Virus record (IMG/VR): IMGVR_UViG_3300046002_003145
Coordinates: 1-26,220 of that record
Direction: 5' to 3' (one strand)
From: a virus
DNA: 26,220 nt
Shown here: in pieces, positions 15,787-22,883 of the stretch
Position numbering within the stretch: the first letter of the stretch is position 1
Layout: every line of letters starts with the position of its first letter
Notes under the pieces: generated by a model
Database searches by the model: none
Told to the model about the DNA's origin: nothing
Seen by the model: only the letters and a program-made list of their open reading frames with translations
Position numbers and translations under genes: made by a program

Positions 15787-16230
15787 TTATACAGTTGTAG
15801 GTTTTTGTTCGGCTTGGTATTCTTCAGGTAATATAACCTTTACAACGATTTCGTCAAGACCTTTATGGTTCAATTCTATTGATTGTTTTTGTTTGTATTC
15901 TGTGTGTCTATGTTTCAAGAAAAACTGAAGGAGATTCGGGTCGTCCTTCATTTGATTCATAAGTAGTTCTTCTGCCAATTCTAATTTTAATTGGAACTGC
16001 TCGTCAATTTTCTTTCCAAACACATCGTCGTATTTTTTCCATCTATGGTAAGATACAGCAGAACATTTACAAAACTTGCTTGATTCGTTAATACTATTAC
16101 CAGCCGCTATTTGTTTCAACAAACAATTCTGTTTATTGGTAGTTTTTTCTTGGTTCCTAGGCTTACGAGAAAATATGTATCCTCGTTTCTTTTTTGGCTC
16201 TTCGTTATTTTCTTGATTTTGCGTCTCCAT
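15787..16230 (-). CDS. terS: Terminase small subunit-like DNA-binding protein
   Basis: 147 residues from the preferred start METQNQENNEEPKKKRG. The open frame continues upstream to an ATG at 16299, but that would add 23 residues overlapping the preceding small gene. A basic, Lys/Arg-rich N-terminus is followed by a predicted helix-turn-helix (about 34-70: LLKQIAAGNSINESSKFCKC, then AVSYHRWKKYDDVF), then a helix (KLELAEELLMNQM) and PNLLQFFLKHRHTEYKQ (98-114), a pattern common in small terminases, where the last helix precedes a beta strand (IVVKVILP). It would recognise the packaging site. It is followed by a terminator and lies about 4.7 kb from the large subunit gene. Confidence 0.7.
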   Translation of the reverse strand: METQNQENNEEPKKKRGYIFSRKPRNQEKTTNKQNCLLKQIAAGNSINESSKFCKCSAVSYHRWKKYDDVFGKKIDEQFQLKLELAEELLMNQMKDDPNLLQFFLKHRHTEYKQKQSIELNHKGLDEIVVKVILPEEYQAEQKPTTV

Positions 16231-16375
16231 ATTTGTTTTGTCTATCTTCTTGTGATGAAGGTCTGATTCCCAATTTGGAAAAAATAAACTCATCAACAAT
16301 AGCCAACTCTGAATTGGCTAATCTACTCCAACCTGAACTAGTGAGCCTGCGTTCCACTTTCTGTAGTGGGGTCAT
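16205..16375 (-). CDS. Small hypothetical protein between HNH and small terminase genes
   Basis: 56 residues from MTPLQKVERRLTSSGWSRLA, ending in a basic tail (GDAKSRK). The preferred ATG (16375) lies one base after the HNH stop; the frame reaches another ATG at 16390. Its end overlaps the small-terminase start by 26 bases in another frame. No family recognised. The alternative is that these bases are an N-terminal extension of the small terminase, but close spacing to the HNH gene and the sensible composition favour a separate gene. Confidence 0.5.
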   Translation of the reverse strand: MTPLQKVERRLTSSGWSRLANSELAIVDEFIFSKLGIRPSSQEDRQNKYGDAKSRK

Positions 16376-16376
16376 T

Positions 16377-16841
16377 TTACAAGAGCACATTTGTTCTTTG
16401 TTCTAAAAAATCTTTATATGATTTACCATTACACACTCTCCAAATTGTCTTACCATCTCTATTCATTTCTTTAGCAATATTAACATAAGTCCTGCCAGCG
16501 TCTCGTTGTTCTAAAATATAATAAACCTGTTGTTTAGTAAATGATGGAATACCTAATTGTTTTGGTTCTGAAAAACCATTTAATCTTGCGTGTTCTAAAT
16601 TGTCTCTGTTGGTAATCCACTCAAGGTTCTCAATTCTATTATCGTGTTTAACCCCGTTCTTGTGATTTACACAACAATAGTTATTTGGATTTGGAATATA
16701 TTTTTCAGCCAATAACCTATGAATATATTTCATTTTACCTCCCATAGAAATAACTTTATATCCTTTGTTATGGTTGGATTGTTTCCCCTTCTTTCCATCT
16801 TTATAGAAATTGCCATCTATGTCTATATCGTATTCTGCCAT
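16377..16841 (-). CDS. HNH endonuclease with C-terminal HTH
   Basis: 154 residues. The HNH_3-type core reads YIHRLLAEKYIPNPNNYCCV with NHKNG (39-63), then N-x-x-I-ENLEWITNRDN (68-81) and H84. His41 and His59 are the likely metal-site residues. An NUMOD-like start (YDIDIDGNFYKDGKK) and a helix-turn-helix (about 101-145: FTKQQVYYILEQRDAGRTY with IAKEM, IWRVCNGKSYK) frame it. This is typical of phage homing endonucleases, which nick or cut a specific site, and of HNH proteins that assist terminase. It starts two bases after the preceding stop (TAATAATGGC) and lies next to the small-terminase gene, so either role is possible. No intron boundary is visible. Confidence 0.88.
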   Translation of the reverse strand: MAEYDIDIDGNFYKDGKKGKQSNHNKGYKVISMGGKMKYIHRLLAEKYIPNPNNYCCVNHKNGVKHDNRIENLEWITNRDNLEHARLNGFSEPKQLGIPSFTKQQVYYILEQRDAGRTYVNIAKEMNRDGKTIWRVCNGKSYKDFLEQRTNVLL

Positions 16842-16843
16842 TA

Positions 16844-17131
16844 TTATATTTGTTGTGCCTGATTTATTCTCTTTAATAATCCAAATTGTAATTCCGTCAT
16901 ATAATAACAGAGTTCATAATTTTCGTCTTCTTTATACATTTCCAAATGAAACTCAATAGATGCTAATGTATCGTTGAGAACCTTTGATAATTTTATATTA
17001 GTTGTTTTACTGGTTAGTATTGCGTTGTTTAATAACACCTCAACACCACTTTCAATAATCTTTTTTCTTACTTCAACATCAACCTTGAATAAATCTTTTG
17101 CGTCAATATTTTCAATATCAATATCGGTCAT
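16844..17131 (-). CDS. Hypothetical helical protein
   Basis: 95 residues from MTDIDIENIDAKDLFKVDVE. The ATG at 17131 is preferred over the one at 17200 because it follows the upstream stop by one base; the longer frame would overlap that gene by 68 bases. It is mostly helical, no membrane segment, no recognised family. Its stop (TAA) is next to the HNH start. Possibly part of the same operon as the membrane coiled-coil protein. Confidence 0.65.
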   Translation of the reverse strand: MTDIDIENIDAKDLFKVDVEVRKKIIESGVEVLLNNAILTSKTTNIKLSKVLNDTLASIEFHLEMYKEDENYELCYYMTELQFGLLKRINQAQQI

Positions 17132-17132
17132 A

Positions 17133-17402
17133 CTATAATGTTTTTCCGTATCCTCGTAATTTAGTGTTTTCTTCTGTAAGAAAATCAACTTTCTTTTCAA
17201 GTTGTTCTACCTTGATATTAAGTTGGTGTATCTCCTCTTTCAAGTCCTCAATTATAGTTTGATAAATCTGTATTGATGTAGCAAGATTATTCAATATCGC
17301 ATTATCACTATCGGCTACTGACTTTCTCCTACCCACAAAAAATGAGGCAAGAGCAGTTAAAGCATTTGATATGATTAAAATAATTCCTTCGTTCATAAAC
17401 AA
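17133..17402 (-). CDS. Single-pass membrane coiled-coil protein, possibly holin/spanin-like
   Basis: 89 residues (the second Met, residue 3, is an alternative start). Residues 5-24 form one membrane helix (EGIILIISNALTALASFFVG), followed by basic GRRKS and a long coiled coil (37-83) with heptad-like Leu/Ile (IIEDLKEEIHQLNIKVEQL). Short proteins of this layout are common in Bacteroidota phages and are sometimes placed in lysis, but I see no lysin nearby to support that. It is expected in the inner membrane with the coiled coil on one side. Confidence 0.7.
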   Translation of the reverse strand: MFMNEGIILIISNALTALASFFVGRRKSVADSDNAILNNLATSIQIYQTIIEDLKEEIHQLNIKVEQLEKKVDFLTEENTKLRGYGKTL

Positions 17403-17408
17403 TAAATA

Positions 17409-17711
17409 TTACTTGTTTCTACTATGTTGTATTTTCTTTGCTTCGTACCACTCATTACTATCTTTGTAGTTGAAAAACCCCATATCAGTTAATATCTCAT
17501 TTTTTAATCTTTCAACATTATCTTCTTTAATAGTTTTAATTTTTCCGTGCTTACACTTTTTACATAATAAACAATTAGCATAAGCATCAACTGCTTTACG
17601 ACAACCAGAAAAACTAACCTTTGGGAACCAGTTAAGGCAAATGGCACATTCATATTCCCACTCACCTTCAGTTGATACTCGTTTTTTTCTTACTAATAGA
17701 TTTGATGCCAT
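17409..17711 (-). CDS. Cys-rich zinc-finger-like protein
   Basis: 100 residues. Cysteines at 22, 25, 37, 47, 50 and 53 (ECAIC, SGC, NCLLCKKC) give two CxxC pairs about 25 residues apart, the spacing of a small zinc ribbon, in a Lys/Arg-rich chain (KHGKIKTIKEDN). It probably binds zinc and nucleic acid. The start is immediately preceded by the poly-T end of a large hairpin at 17715-17821, so its expression may be controlled by that structure. Seven bases separate its stop from the next start. Confidence 0.7.
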   Translation of the reverse strand: MASNLLVRKKRVSTEGEWEYECAICLNWFPKVSFSGCRKAVDAYANCLLCKKCKHGKIKTIKEDNVERLKNEILTDMGFFNYKDSNEWYEAKKIQHSRNK

Positions 17712-17714
17712 ATT

Positions 17715-17821
17715 AAAAAAGGAAGGGGGATTTATAGATATGAGTTAAAAAAAAATTAAATACAAGAATATAATTTAATAAATGTGGGAGCATTATTAAA
17801 TAAAAGACATACCCCCTTCCT
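17715..17821 (-). ncRNA. Structured leader element: 10-bp GC-rich stem enclosing a second hairpin
   Basis: On the minus strand AGGAAGGGGG (17821-17812) pairs perfectly with CCCCCTTCCT (17729-17720), followed by TTTTT and then the ATG of the zinc-finger-like gene. Inside, ATTTAATA and an ATG/CAT pair form a second stem around a six-base loop (CTCCCA). The GC-rich arms stand out in AT-rich sequence. It could be a leader regulator, a conditional terminator or a small RNA. No other gene is present in 17712-17858. Confidence 0.45.
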
Positions 17822-17858
17822 ACAATAAATATATTATTCTTTTCTTAAAGTTAAATAA

Positions 17859-18071
17859 CTAATCCTTGATAAAACCTTTTACTACTTCTTCTTCATTATT
17901 CGTTGAAGGAGGGTTTATAATTTGTTCTATACTCCATTTGTTATATTCCAAATATAACTGGTTTATATTACTCCTTTGTAATGCTCCCATCTTACTTTCA
18001 TTTCCACTACTCCAACTTACATCTGTAAATAAGATATGGAATCTTTCCGGAATATTTGTTAAATCTCTCAT
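17859..18071 (-). CDS. Small hypothetical protein
   Basis: 70 residues with no recognised family. It carries DVSWSSGNESKMGALQRSNI, then a Pro-rich, acidic C-terminus (NPPSTNNEEEVVKGF). Its ATG overlaps the stop of the preceding gene by four bases (ATGA), so translation is coupled. A structured element follows its stop. Function unknown. Confidence 0.6.
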   Translation of the reverse strand: MRDLTNIPERFHILFTDVSWSSGNESKMGALQRSNINQLYLEYNKWSIEQIINPPSTNNEEEVVKGFIKD

Positions 18072-18280
18072 AAATTATTTAATACTTTTCCAACTGCTTC
18101 ATCTCTCCTCATACCTTCTTTAACTAATTGTTTAACCCTATCTAATTCTTCATAGGTTAAAAAACAAGTATTAGTAATTGGTGGTGGTTGTGGAACATTA
18201 GTTTTATTCTGTCTTTCGTTGAATAATTCTTTTAATCTTTTATTCCTCGCTTGTTCTGTTGCTGATAATAAGTTTCTCAT
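18068..18280 (-). CDS. Small hypothetical protein
   Basis: 70 residues. A basic N-terminal helix (ATEQARNKRLKELFNERQNK) is joined by a Pro-rich linker (PQPPPI) to a helical C-terminus (LDRVKQLVKEGMRRDEAVGK) that resembles the last helices of small regulators. It overlaps the upstream ribbon-helix-helix gene by 41 bases in a different frame and the next gene by four bases. Function unknown. Confidence 0.6.
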   Translation of the reverse strand: MRNLLSATEQARNKRLKELFNERQNKTNVPQPPPITNTCFLTYEELDRVKQLVKEGMRRDEAVGKVLNNL

Positions 18281-18434
18281 TTTTGTCTCCCACTTTAGTT
18301 TTTAATAAATCTAATTCTCTTTTAACTAACCTTTCAATAAAGGTTTTAAGGACTAATCCTTTCTCTACACAATAGAGCCTTGCTTCATCGTGTATCTCTT
18401 CTTTTAATAATATACTTTTTAATTTCATATACAT
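18240..18434 (-). CDS. Ribbon-helix-helix-like transcriptional regulator
   Basis: 64 residues (Met3 is an alternative start at 18428). Residues 3-42 fit an Arc/CopG ribbon-helix-helix: a short strand (MKLKSILL), helix 1 (EEIHDEARLYCVEK), a GLVLKT turn and helix 2 (FIERLVKRELDLL). Such proteins bind DNA as dimers and often control small phage regulators. It is the first gene after the structured region at 18486-18740, which could hold its operator or a terminator upstream of it. Targets cannot be predicted. Confidence 0.65.
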   Translation of the reverse strand: MYMKLKSILLKEEIHDEARLYCVEKGLVLKTFIERLVKRELDLLKTKVGDKNEKLIISNRTSEE

Positions 18435-18485
18435 AAATATACAACAATATTATTAAAAGTCAAATAAAATATAAATTATTATTAA

Positions 18486-18579
18486 ATAAAAAAAATCTAG
18501 TCTAGTAGAGGTTTAATATAGTTCGGGACTTAATTAAACTTAAATAATTTTACTTATTTATTCTCTACTAGACTAGATT
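18486..18579 (-). terminator. Long-stem terminator with 52-base loop
   Basis: AATCTAGTCTAGTAGAG (minus, 18579-18563) and its exact complement CTCTACTAGACTAGATT (18510-18494) form a perfect 17-bp stem, followed on the minus strand by TTTTTTTATTT. A smaller stem (TAAATAA/TTATTTA, 18541-18547 and 18554-18560) sits in the loop. Confidence 0.6.
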
Positions 18580-18740
18580 AAATATCTGAATGCTAGTTTC
18601 TTTTAATACTTTAATTCCCTGAAGGGAATGGAAAAGTGATAAGTCCCCCCAGCCCCCCAGTATAATCTGGTATTTAGCAAGGTTCCTTTTCACTTTATAA
18701 CCTGAATGGTTATGGTTGTCCTTTATAAGTCCCGAGAATT
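18486..18740 (-). ncRNA. Candidate structured non-coding RNA ending in a long-stem terminator
   Basis: The 381-base stretch 18435-18815 has no convincing gene but many paired elements. On the minus strand, in order: TCGGGACTTA (18735-18726), a hairpin ATAACC/GGTTAT (18713-18697), AAAGTGAAAAG (18696-18686), CCAG/CTGG, a G-rich CTGGGGGGCTGGGGGG (18660-18645), a hairpin TTCCC/GGGAA (18628-18615), then a perfect 17-bp stem (18579-18563 with 18510-18494) followed by eight T. The loop of that stem contains TAAGTCCCGA (18532-18523), exactly complementary to the first element, giving a possible pseudoknot. No RNA family was recognised. An origin or packaging site is an alternative. Confidence 0.45.
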
Positions 18741-18815
18741 ATTACGACAAGTGAGTAGTATTTAACTACAATAATAAATATATTGTAATATTAAAAAAAG
18801 TGAAATGATTATGAA

Positions 18816-19013
18816 TTATTTTTTTCTACTCAATTTTGATGTAGATGTGAAGGGCTGACGCATAGCGTCCCTCATTTGATTTGCGTGTTCCTTACAAATA
18901 TCAAGTCGTGCCTGAACCGAAGGAACAGCAGTAATTAAATCTCTGCCAGTAGAACATCTAGCAGAATATCCAATTAAACTTTCTCCACGCTTGTAGTCTG
19001 GTAAATAATTCAT
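18816..19013 (-). CDS. Small protein with G-S-Y-A-C motif shared with the prohead protease tail
   Basis: 65 residues. The core RGESLIGYSARC (9-20) and ARLDICKEHANQM (35-47) match the C-terminal motif of the protease in this window (GQSKEDYIAEC, then EAAGMCYGMW) with the same G-x-S-x-x-x-Y-x-A-x-C spacing and a second Cys 20 residues later, compared with 18 in the protease. The C-terminus is basic (STSKLSRKK). Such a module is common at the ends of phage head proteins but its function is not known to me. It follows the connector gene after about 90 bases without another gene and is followed by the structured region. Confidence 0.6.
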   Translation of the reverse strand: MNYLPDYKRGESLIGYSARCSTGRDLITAVPSVQARLDICKEHANQMRDAMRQPFTSTSKLSRKK

Positions 19014-19101
19014 AGTAGAACCTATTTTAATGAGTTTTAAGACACTATCTATATTGAGGTAATAGATTGTATCATTTTAATATTATCGTTTAACCAGAGG
19101 T

Positions 19102-19659
19102 CTAATACCAACACATATTATTCCAAGAGAAACGAGGTCTTGCGTCCAAGATTAAACCACCTGATTTATACTTGTCTCTTGGATTAGCAGGTTGTAATCC
19201 GTTTTGGATAAAATATTGATATTCTGGATATAAGTTTTGATTAAAATATAACCAGTCCTTACATCTTTGAGAATAATAACCAGCAAGTTCAATAAACTCG
19301 TTCTTTAATGTTCTATACAAAGATAAGTCAGCATTAGTTGAGAACTCACTTGTTTCAGTTGATAAACCACGATTAGCATATTTTGCCAATAAGTTTGTAG
19401 TCATATAAACTTGCGTCCAATATAAAACAACATCAGTCAAATATGTATCCAACAAAAACTTATAATCCAAATTACTTGGGTCGTTAATATCCCCTGTCGT
19501 AATCAATAAGTTTATTTGGTCGTATAATAAATCACCAAGTAAATCTCTTGCGTTAATAAAGTGTGCCTGTTGTAAAGCAGGTAATATATTACCCGACAAT
19601 AAAGAATATTCAACAGGTAAATTATTTAAGACATAGTCAGTACTAATCCAGTATATCAT
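19102..19659 (-). CDS. Head-tail connector-like protein
   Basis: 185 residues. The helical pattern (LLSGNILPALQQAHFINARD, then LLGDLLYDQINLLITTG) is the signature I associate with Bacteroidota-phage head-completion proteins (DUF6712-like), where NIxPAxxxAQxxxxxxxLGxxLYxxL precedes a helical bundle. Residues 85-135 continue with long helices (YKFLLDTYLTDVVLYWTQVY). It is coupled to the portal, ending just downstream of it, which fits a connector that docks on the portal ring. The family name is from memory. Confidence 0.7.
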   Translation of the reverse strand: MIYWISTDYVLNNLPVEYSLLSGNILPALQQAHFINARDLLGDLLYDQINLLITTGDINDPSNLDYKFLLDTYLTDVVLYWTQVYMTTNLLAKYANRGLSTETSEFSTNADLSLYRTLKNEFIELAGYYSQRCKDWLYFNQNLYPEYQYFIQNGLQPANPRDKYKSGGLILDARPRFSWNNMCWY

Positions 19660-19660
19660 A

Positions 19661-20782
19661 TTAGTTTAAGATTGGTTTGTGAAACTTGTTTATAATTTTA
19701 ATTGGTTGATTGTATTTCAACGATAATACATTTTGTAATCCCATATTCATTTTTGTAATAGCCGGTTTAATAACGAACTCTAACATATGATTTGTTGCCA
19801 CTACTAACTCATCTGCGTTTTGTGAAAATGGATTACTCCCGAATGTCTGAATGCCTAATAATAAGGGCGAACTTATCTGAAACGCTGTTAGTGTGGATTG
19901 AACGGACATTTGTAAAACCTCAAGATAAAAATTATCATTACCACTATTAGCGATTGGTTCTATCACCGGTCTTTCCTCTGATGAATCTGAAAAAGACAAC
20001 ATAACTTTTGTTCCGAACTTTCCTTGATATGACCTAACCAACTCTTCATATACCTCTTGTTTTTCAGTAGGGGTAGGGTCTCCAATAAGCGAAACAAACA
20101 GATTTGGCATAAGTGATGTAGCAATATTTCTTTTGTGAAAGTCAAATATCTCTGCTTCAAGAACGATGGCATTTACTGCTGATTGATATGGAGTTTCCGG
20201 ATAATGTTTATTATCACTTGGAATATATGACTTCCAATAATAGATTTGTCGTCCTTCATTACGGGTTAAATCTAATCCGTGAAACTTAACAATCTTTTTT
20301 CTAAACGCAGACCAATTTTCACAATAATAAAACCAGTCAAGTTCCATATCTGTCTTATCGTCATCATCGTCTTTTCCAACACGGATATTCTGAAATGGTA
20401 AATGGTAAATACTTTCTATTCTTGTTCCATCACGAGAAGGGATACACTCAAGAGCAAACCCTCCAAAAATATTCACATCATAAAGTATCTTGTAATACAA
20501 CTCTGAAATGGTCTCAAAACGATTTACAAGGACATTACCGAGACCTTCTATATCAACACCATCACCAATACCCATATTGACTTTGGAATCAATACACACG
20601 GACATAATGGGTGATGCTGTTTTTAGTTGTAATAAGAATTGTGGATAGTCATTATTGATATTACCCCAGTTAATCCAAGCATCTTGGCGTCTTTCTATCT
20701 CAACATTTTCTCTTGTATCAATACGATTGATACGAGGAATATTGTAAGTGTTGAATGAATAATTTGATTTTTTATCGTCCAT
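19661..20782 (-). CDS. Portal protein
   Basis: 373 residues, forming the dodecameric ring through which DNA enters the capsid. The N-terminal region (57-75: SPIMSVCIDSKVNMGIGDG) and the central FGGFALECIP (106-115) are typical of phage portals, as are the stretch SYIPSDNKHYPETPYQSAVNA (near 185-205) and the C-terminal QSTLTAFQISSPLLLGI (about 293-309). An unusual DDDDD run lies at 138-142. The portal is followed within bases by the connector and preceded by small virion genes. Placing it downstream of the capsid gene is unusual for this type of head module. Confidence 0.88.
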   Translation of the reverse strand: MDDKKSNYSFNTYNIPRINRIDTRENVEIERRQDAWINWGNINNDYPQFLLQLKTASPIMSVCIDSKVNMGIGDGVDIEGLGNVLVNRFETISELYYKILYDVNIFGGFALECIPSRDGTRIESIYHLPFQNIRVGKDDDDDKTDMELDWFYYCENWSAFRKKIVKFHGLDLTRNEGRQIYYWKSYIPSDNKHYPETPYQSAVNAIVLEAEIFDFHKRNIATSLMPNLFVSLIGDPTPTEKQEVYEELVRSYQGKFGTKVMLSFSDSSEERPVIEPIANSGNDNFYLEVLQMSVQSTLTAFQISSPLLLGIQTFGSNPFSQNADELVVATNHMLEFVIKPAITKMNMGLQNVLSLKYNQPIKIINKFHKPILN

Positions 20783-20809
20783 ATATGTATAAATATCTTT
20801 AAGTTTGTC

Positions 20810-21250
20810 TTATGTTCTGTAATAAATTACATTATCTGCTGTAAGAGCAGGATTACCCGAATAGAAAATACTATTACTACTAACAAATATAAATGCTAAA
20901 GATGTTAGTAATTTAGCTGTAGTGTAATCCACATTTAAGTTTGTTGGTGATGATTGTTCGTATATCCCAACCCAGTATTGGTTGTTGTCCTCCAAATGTA
21001 GATTACAAGCAGAAGCCCCAGAAGCAATATAATTTACAGGTTGATTTTTATTTGTGTTAAACTCAAATACATCATACTTGTTGGCATACTTTGATGGGTA
21101 AGTATCTGTTATGTTGAAAGGAATAAAACTCGTATAAATTAAAGATTGTGAGTTCTGTATCCTCCACAAATAAGTTGGTGATGATAATGTTTTATACTCA
21201 CTAACATTTACGAATATTTGATTGTTTGCGTTTTGTTCTATGTATATCAT
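20810..21250 (-). CDS. Small virion-like hypothetical protein
   Basis: 146 residues, beta-rich. The layout SPTYLWRIQNSQSLIYTSFI, PFNITDTYPSKYANKYDVFEF and NNQYWVGIYEQ resembles small Bacteroidota-phage structural proteins made of one beta-sandwich, with the YxWxI and YDxFxF elements. Its start lies three bases after the stop of the repeat protein, so the two are probably coupled. Location on the particle is unknown. Confidence 0.65.
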   Translation of the reverse strand: MIYIEQNANNQIFVNVSEYKTLSSPTYLWRIQNSQSLIYTSFIPFNITDTYPSKYANKYDVFEFNTNKNQPVNYIASGASACNLHLEDNNQYWVGIYEQSSPTNLNVDYTTAKLLTSLAFIFVSSNSIFYSGNPALTADNVIYYRT

Positions 21251-21253
21251 TTG

Positions 21254-22603
21254 TTATAAATATATCGGGGGATAAAGATTAGGGGCTGGATGAGAATTGA
21301 TTACAGTTGTTCCATAACTAGTAGGTGTTCCACTAAATATTGTATTACCATTTGTGGAAGCAGACCAAGTTATACCATCATAAGAATATAATGGAGCATT
21401 TACTGTGGCGGCACTAGCACTATAAATTACTGCCATAACAAACATACTTCCATTCCAAACAATATCATAACCAAATCCTGTAGAACCAATTAAACTTTGT
21501 CCGTTAGGTGAGGCAAACCAATTTATTCCATTATAAGAATATCCCACGCCACGATTACCAGCGGCAGCCCATAATGTTCCATTCCATGCTAAACCTATAG
21601 TATTTCCTGTAAAAATACTATTAGCAGATGTAGCAATACTCCAATTATTACCATTATAAGAATATCCTATTCTATTTGTTCCACTTCCACCACCAACCCA
21701 CATAGTTCCATTCCAAACAACTCTATTTAATGAAATAGTCCAAACACTATTACCATTACTCGTGGCAGACCAAGTTATACCATCATAAGAACGAGCAACT
21801 CTATTATTTGCTCCACTATGAGTTCCACCAGCAACAAATAAATCACTACCATTCCAAGCAATAGTATTCATATAATTTTGGAAATAAGTATTACCATTTG
21901 TAGAAGCAGACCAAGTTATACCATCATAAGAATAATTTATTCTTGATAAAGCACCAGAACTACCAGTAGCAATAGTAAAATATTTACTTCCTGTGAATAT
22001 TAAAGAACCTGGATATGTAGTACCACCGTAAAAATTATTTATATTTGAGTTGATTGATTGCCAATTTATTCCATCATAAGAAGATGTTATTATTGAGGTA
22101 AATGGAGGAGTACTACCAGAATTACCACAAGCATACCATTTTGTTCCATTATATATTATACCACCGACAGTTGTGGAAGTTCCACTAAATAAACTATTAC
22201 CATTTGTAGAAGCAGACCAAGTTATACCATCATAAGAATAACCTAATCTGTTTATCATGTTTCTAGATGCTCCAGCAACAAATAAAGGTATTGGTGTTTC
22301 TCTTGGTGTTGGGGTTATGGTTGGTGTGATAGTATTTGTTGGAGTAATACTTGGTGTATTAGTATTTGTTGGTGTATTAGTTGGTGTTAAGGTAGGCGTA
22401 GGAGTTAAAGTTTTAGTTGGGGTTATGGTATTTGTTGGAGTAATCGTTGGCGTAGGGGTCGGAGTTTTAGTTGGCGTCTGCGTGGGAGTTGCGCTTGGTT
22501 CAGGAAATAAAATTGGTGGTACGAAGCCTCCATAGTTATAGATTTTTCCACCCTCAAAATATTCACTCTCTAATGTCTTGAACTTTTTATTTATTATTGC
22601 CAT
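21254..22603 (-). CDS. Thr/Pro-stalked protein with SYDGITW repeats (propeller-like)
   Basis: About 449 residues, using the second Met as start (the first is one codon earlier). Residues 1-35 form a short head. Residues 37-110 are a Thr/Pro-rich stalk ([10 protein letters not shown] type). Residues 111-440 hold about seven repeats of the form [18 protein letters not shown], followed by a WNGxxWVxxG strand, suggesting a beta-propeller or sialidase-like fold; similar SYDGxxW repeats occur in proteins of large viruses and phages. Three repeats are almost identical at DNA level. It is probably an adhesin or decoration fibre projecting from the particle. The position in the head module, next to the capsid and portal genes, suggests a capsid fibre. 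Confidence 0.75.
   Translation of the reverse strand: MAIINKKFKTLESEYFEGGKIYNYGGFVPPILFPEPSATPTQTPTKTPTPTPTITPTNTITPTKTLTPTPTLTPTNTPTNTNTPSITPTNTITPTITPTPRETPIPLFVAGASRNMINRLGYSYDGITWSASTNGNSLFSGTSTTVGGIIYNGTKWYACGNSGSTPPFTSIITSSYDGINWQSINSNINNFYGGTTYPGSLIFTGSKYFTIATGSSGALSRINYSYDGITWSASTNGNTYFQNYMNTIAWNGSDLFVAGGTHSGANNRVARSYDGITWSATSNGNSVWTISLNRVVWNGTMWVGGGSGTNRIGYSYNGNNWSIATSANSIFTGNTIGLAWNGTLWAAAGNRGVGYSYNGINWFASPNGQSLIGSTGFGYDIVWNGSMFVMAVIYSASAATVNAPLYSYDGITWSASTNGNTIFSGTPTSYGTTVINSHPAPNLYPPIYL
21344..21388 (-). repeat. SYDGITW DNA repeat, copy 1
   Basis: 45 bases near-identical to 21890-21934 and 22196-22240 (one difference), encoding [16 protein letters not shown] more diverged copy lies at 21745-21788. 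Confidence 0.85.
21890..21934 (-). repeat. SYDGITW DNA repeat, copy 2
   Basis: Second near-identical 45-base copy inside the repeat protein gene. Confidence 0.85.
22196..22240 (-). repeat. SYDGITW DNA repeat, copy 3
   Basis: Third near-identical 45-base copy, identical to copy 2 over its length. Confidence 0.85.
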
Positions 22604-22829
22604 CAATTATTCTATGGGTTTTTTCTATTAGTATATCCACATCAACATCTCCCTTCTCATTAAATAAATAACCCCTTGAAAATAGGAGTATATCATTTCT
22701 AAAAAAATCAACATTTATGGTTATGTCTGACTTCTTAAAATCAACAAGCATAGTTTGTATTCTATAACTTGTTATTGGCACATATAAATTATCTCGTCTA
22801 ACTTTGAGATTTTTTATTACTTCTAACAT
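22587..22829 (-). CDS. Small hypothetical protein directly after a terminator
   Basis: 80 residues from [20 protein letters not shown]. An earlier ATG at 22874 exists, but its extra codons would read through the terminator stem, so 22829 is preferred. It contains basic and beta-rich segments ([14 protein letters not shown]) and no recognised family. The ATG lies almost directly after the T-run of the terminator. Its end overlaps the start of the repeat protein gene by about 17 bases. Function unknown. Confidence 0.65.
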   Translation of the reverse strand: MLEVIKNLKVRRDNLYVPITSYRIQTMLVDFKKSDITINVDFFRNDILLFSRGYLFNEKGDVDVDILIEKTHRIIDGNNK

Positions 22830-22832
22830 ATG

Positions 22833-22860
22833 AAAAAAAGGGGGAGTTTTTACCTCCCCC
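22833..22860 (-). terminator. Strong rho-independent terminator between head and fibre genes
   Basis: On the minus strand GGGGGAG (22860-22854) pairs with CTCCCCC (22846-22840) around a seven-base loop, followed by seven T (22839-22833). It follows the gene at 22884 and precedes the next ATG (22829) by three bases. It probably lets capsid-level transcription stop here, with partial readthrough into the fibre and portal genes. Confidence 0.85.
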
Positions 22861-22883
22861 ATTAAACCTTTCAAGTTTTATTT

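Noticed and set aside
16294-16375. Small hairpins (TAGCCAA/TTGGCTA, CCACT/AGTGG) as a possible intron or attachment site
   Set aside because: They lie inside an open coding frame, are short, and no intron core, splice boundary or integrase is present.
19014-19101. Possible small gene or duplicate fragment between the connector and the 65-residue gene
   Set aside because: Only an eight-codon frame is present; a weak similarity to bases near 9240-9330 is short and AT-rich.
19314-19330. TATCTTTG box on the minus strand
   Set aside because: It lies inside the connector coding sequence without a suitable upstream box or a downstream start.
22257-22535. Plus-strand open frame made of VGV repeats
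   Set aside because: It is the reverse reading of the Thr/Pro stalk of the repeat protein.
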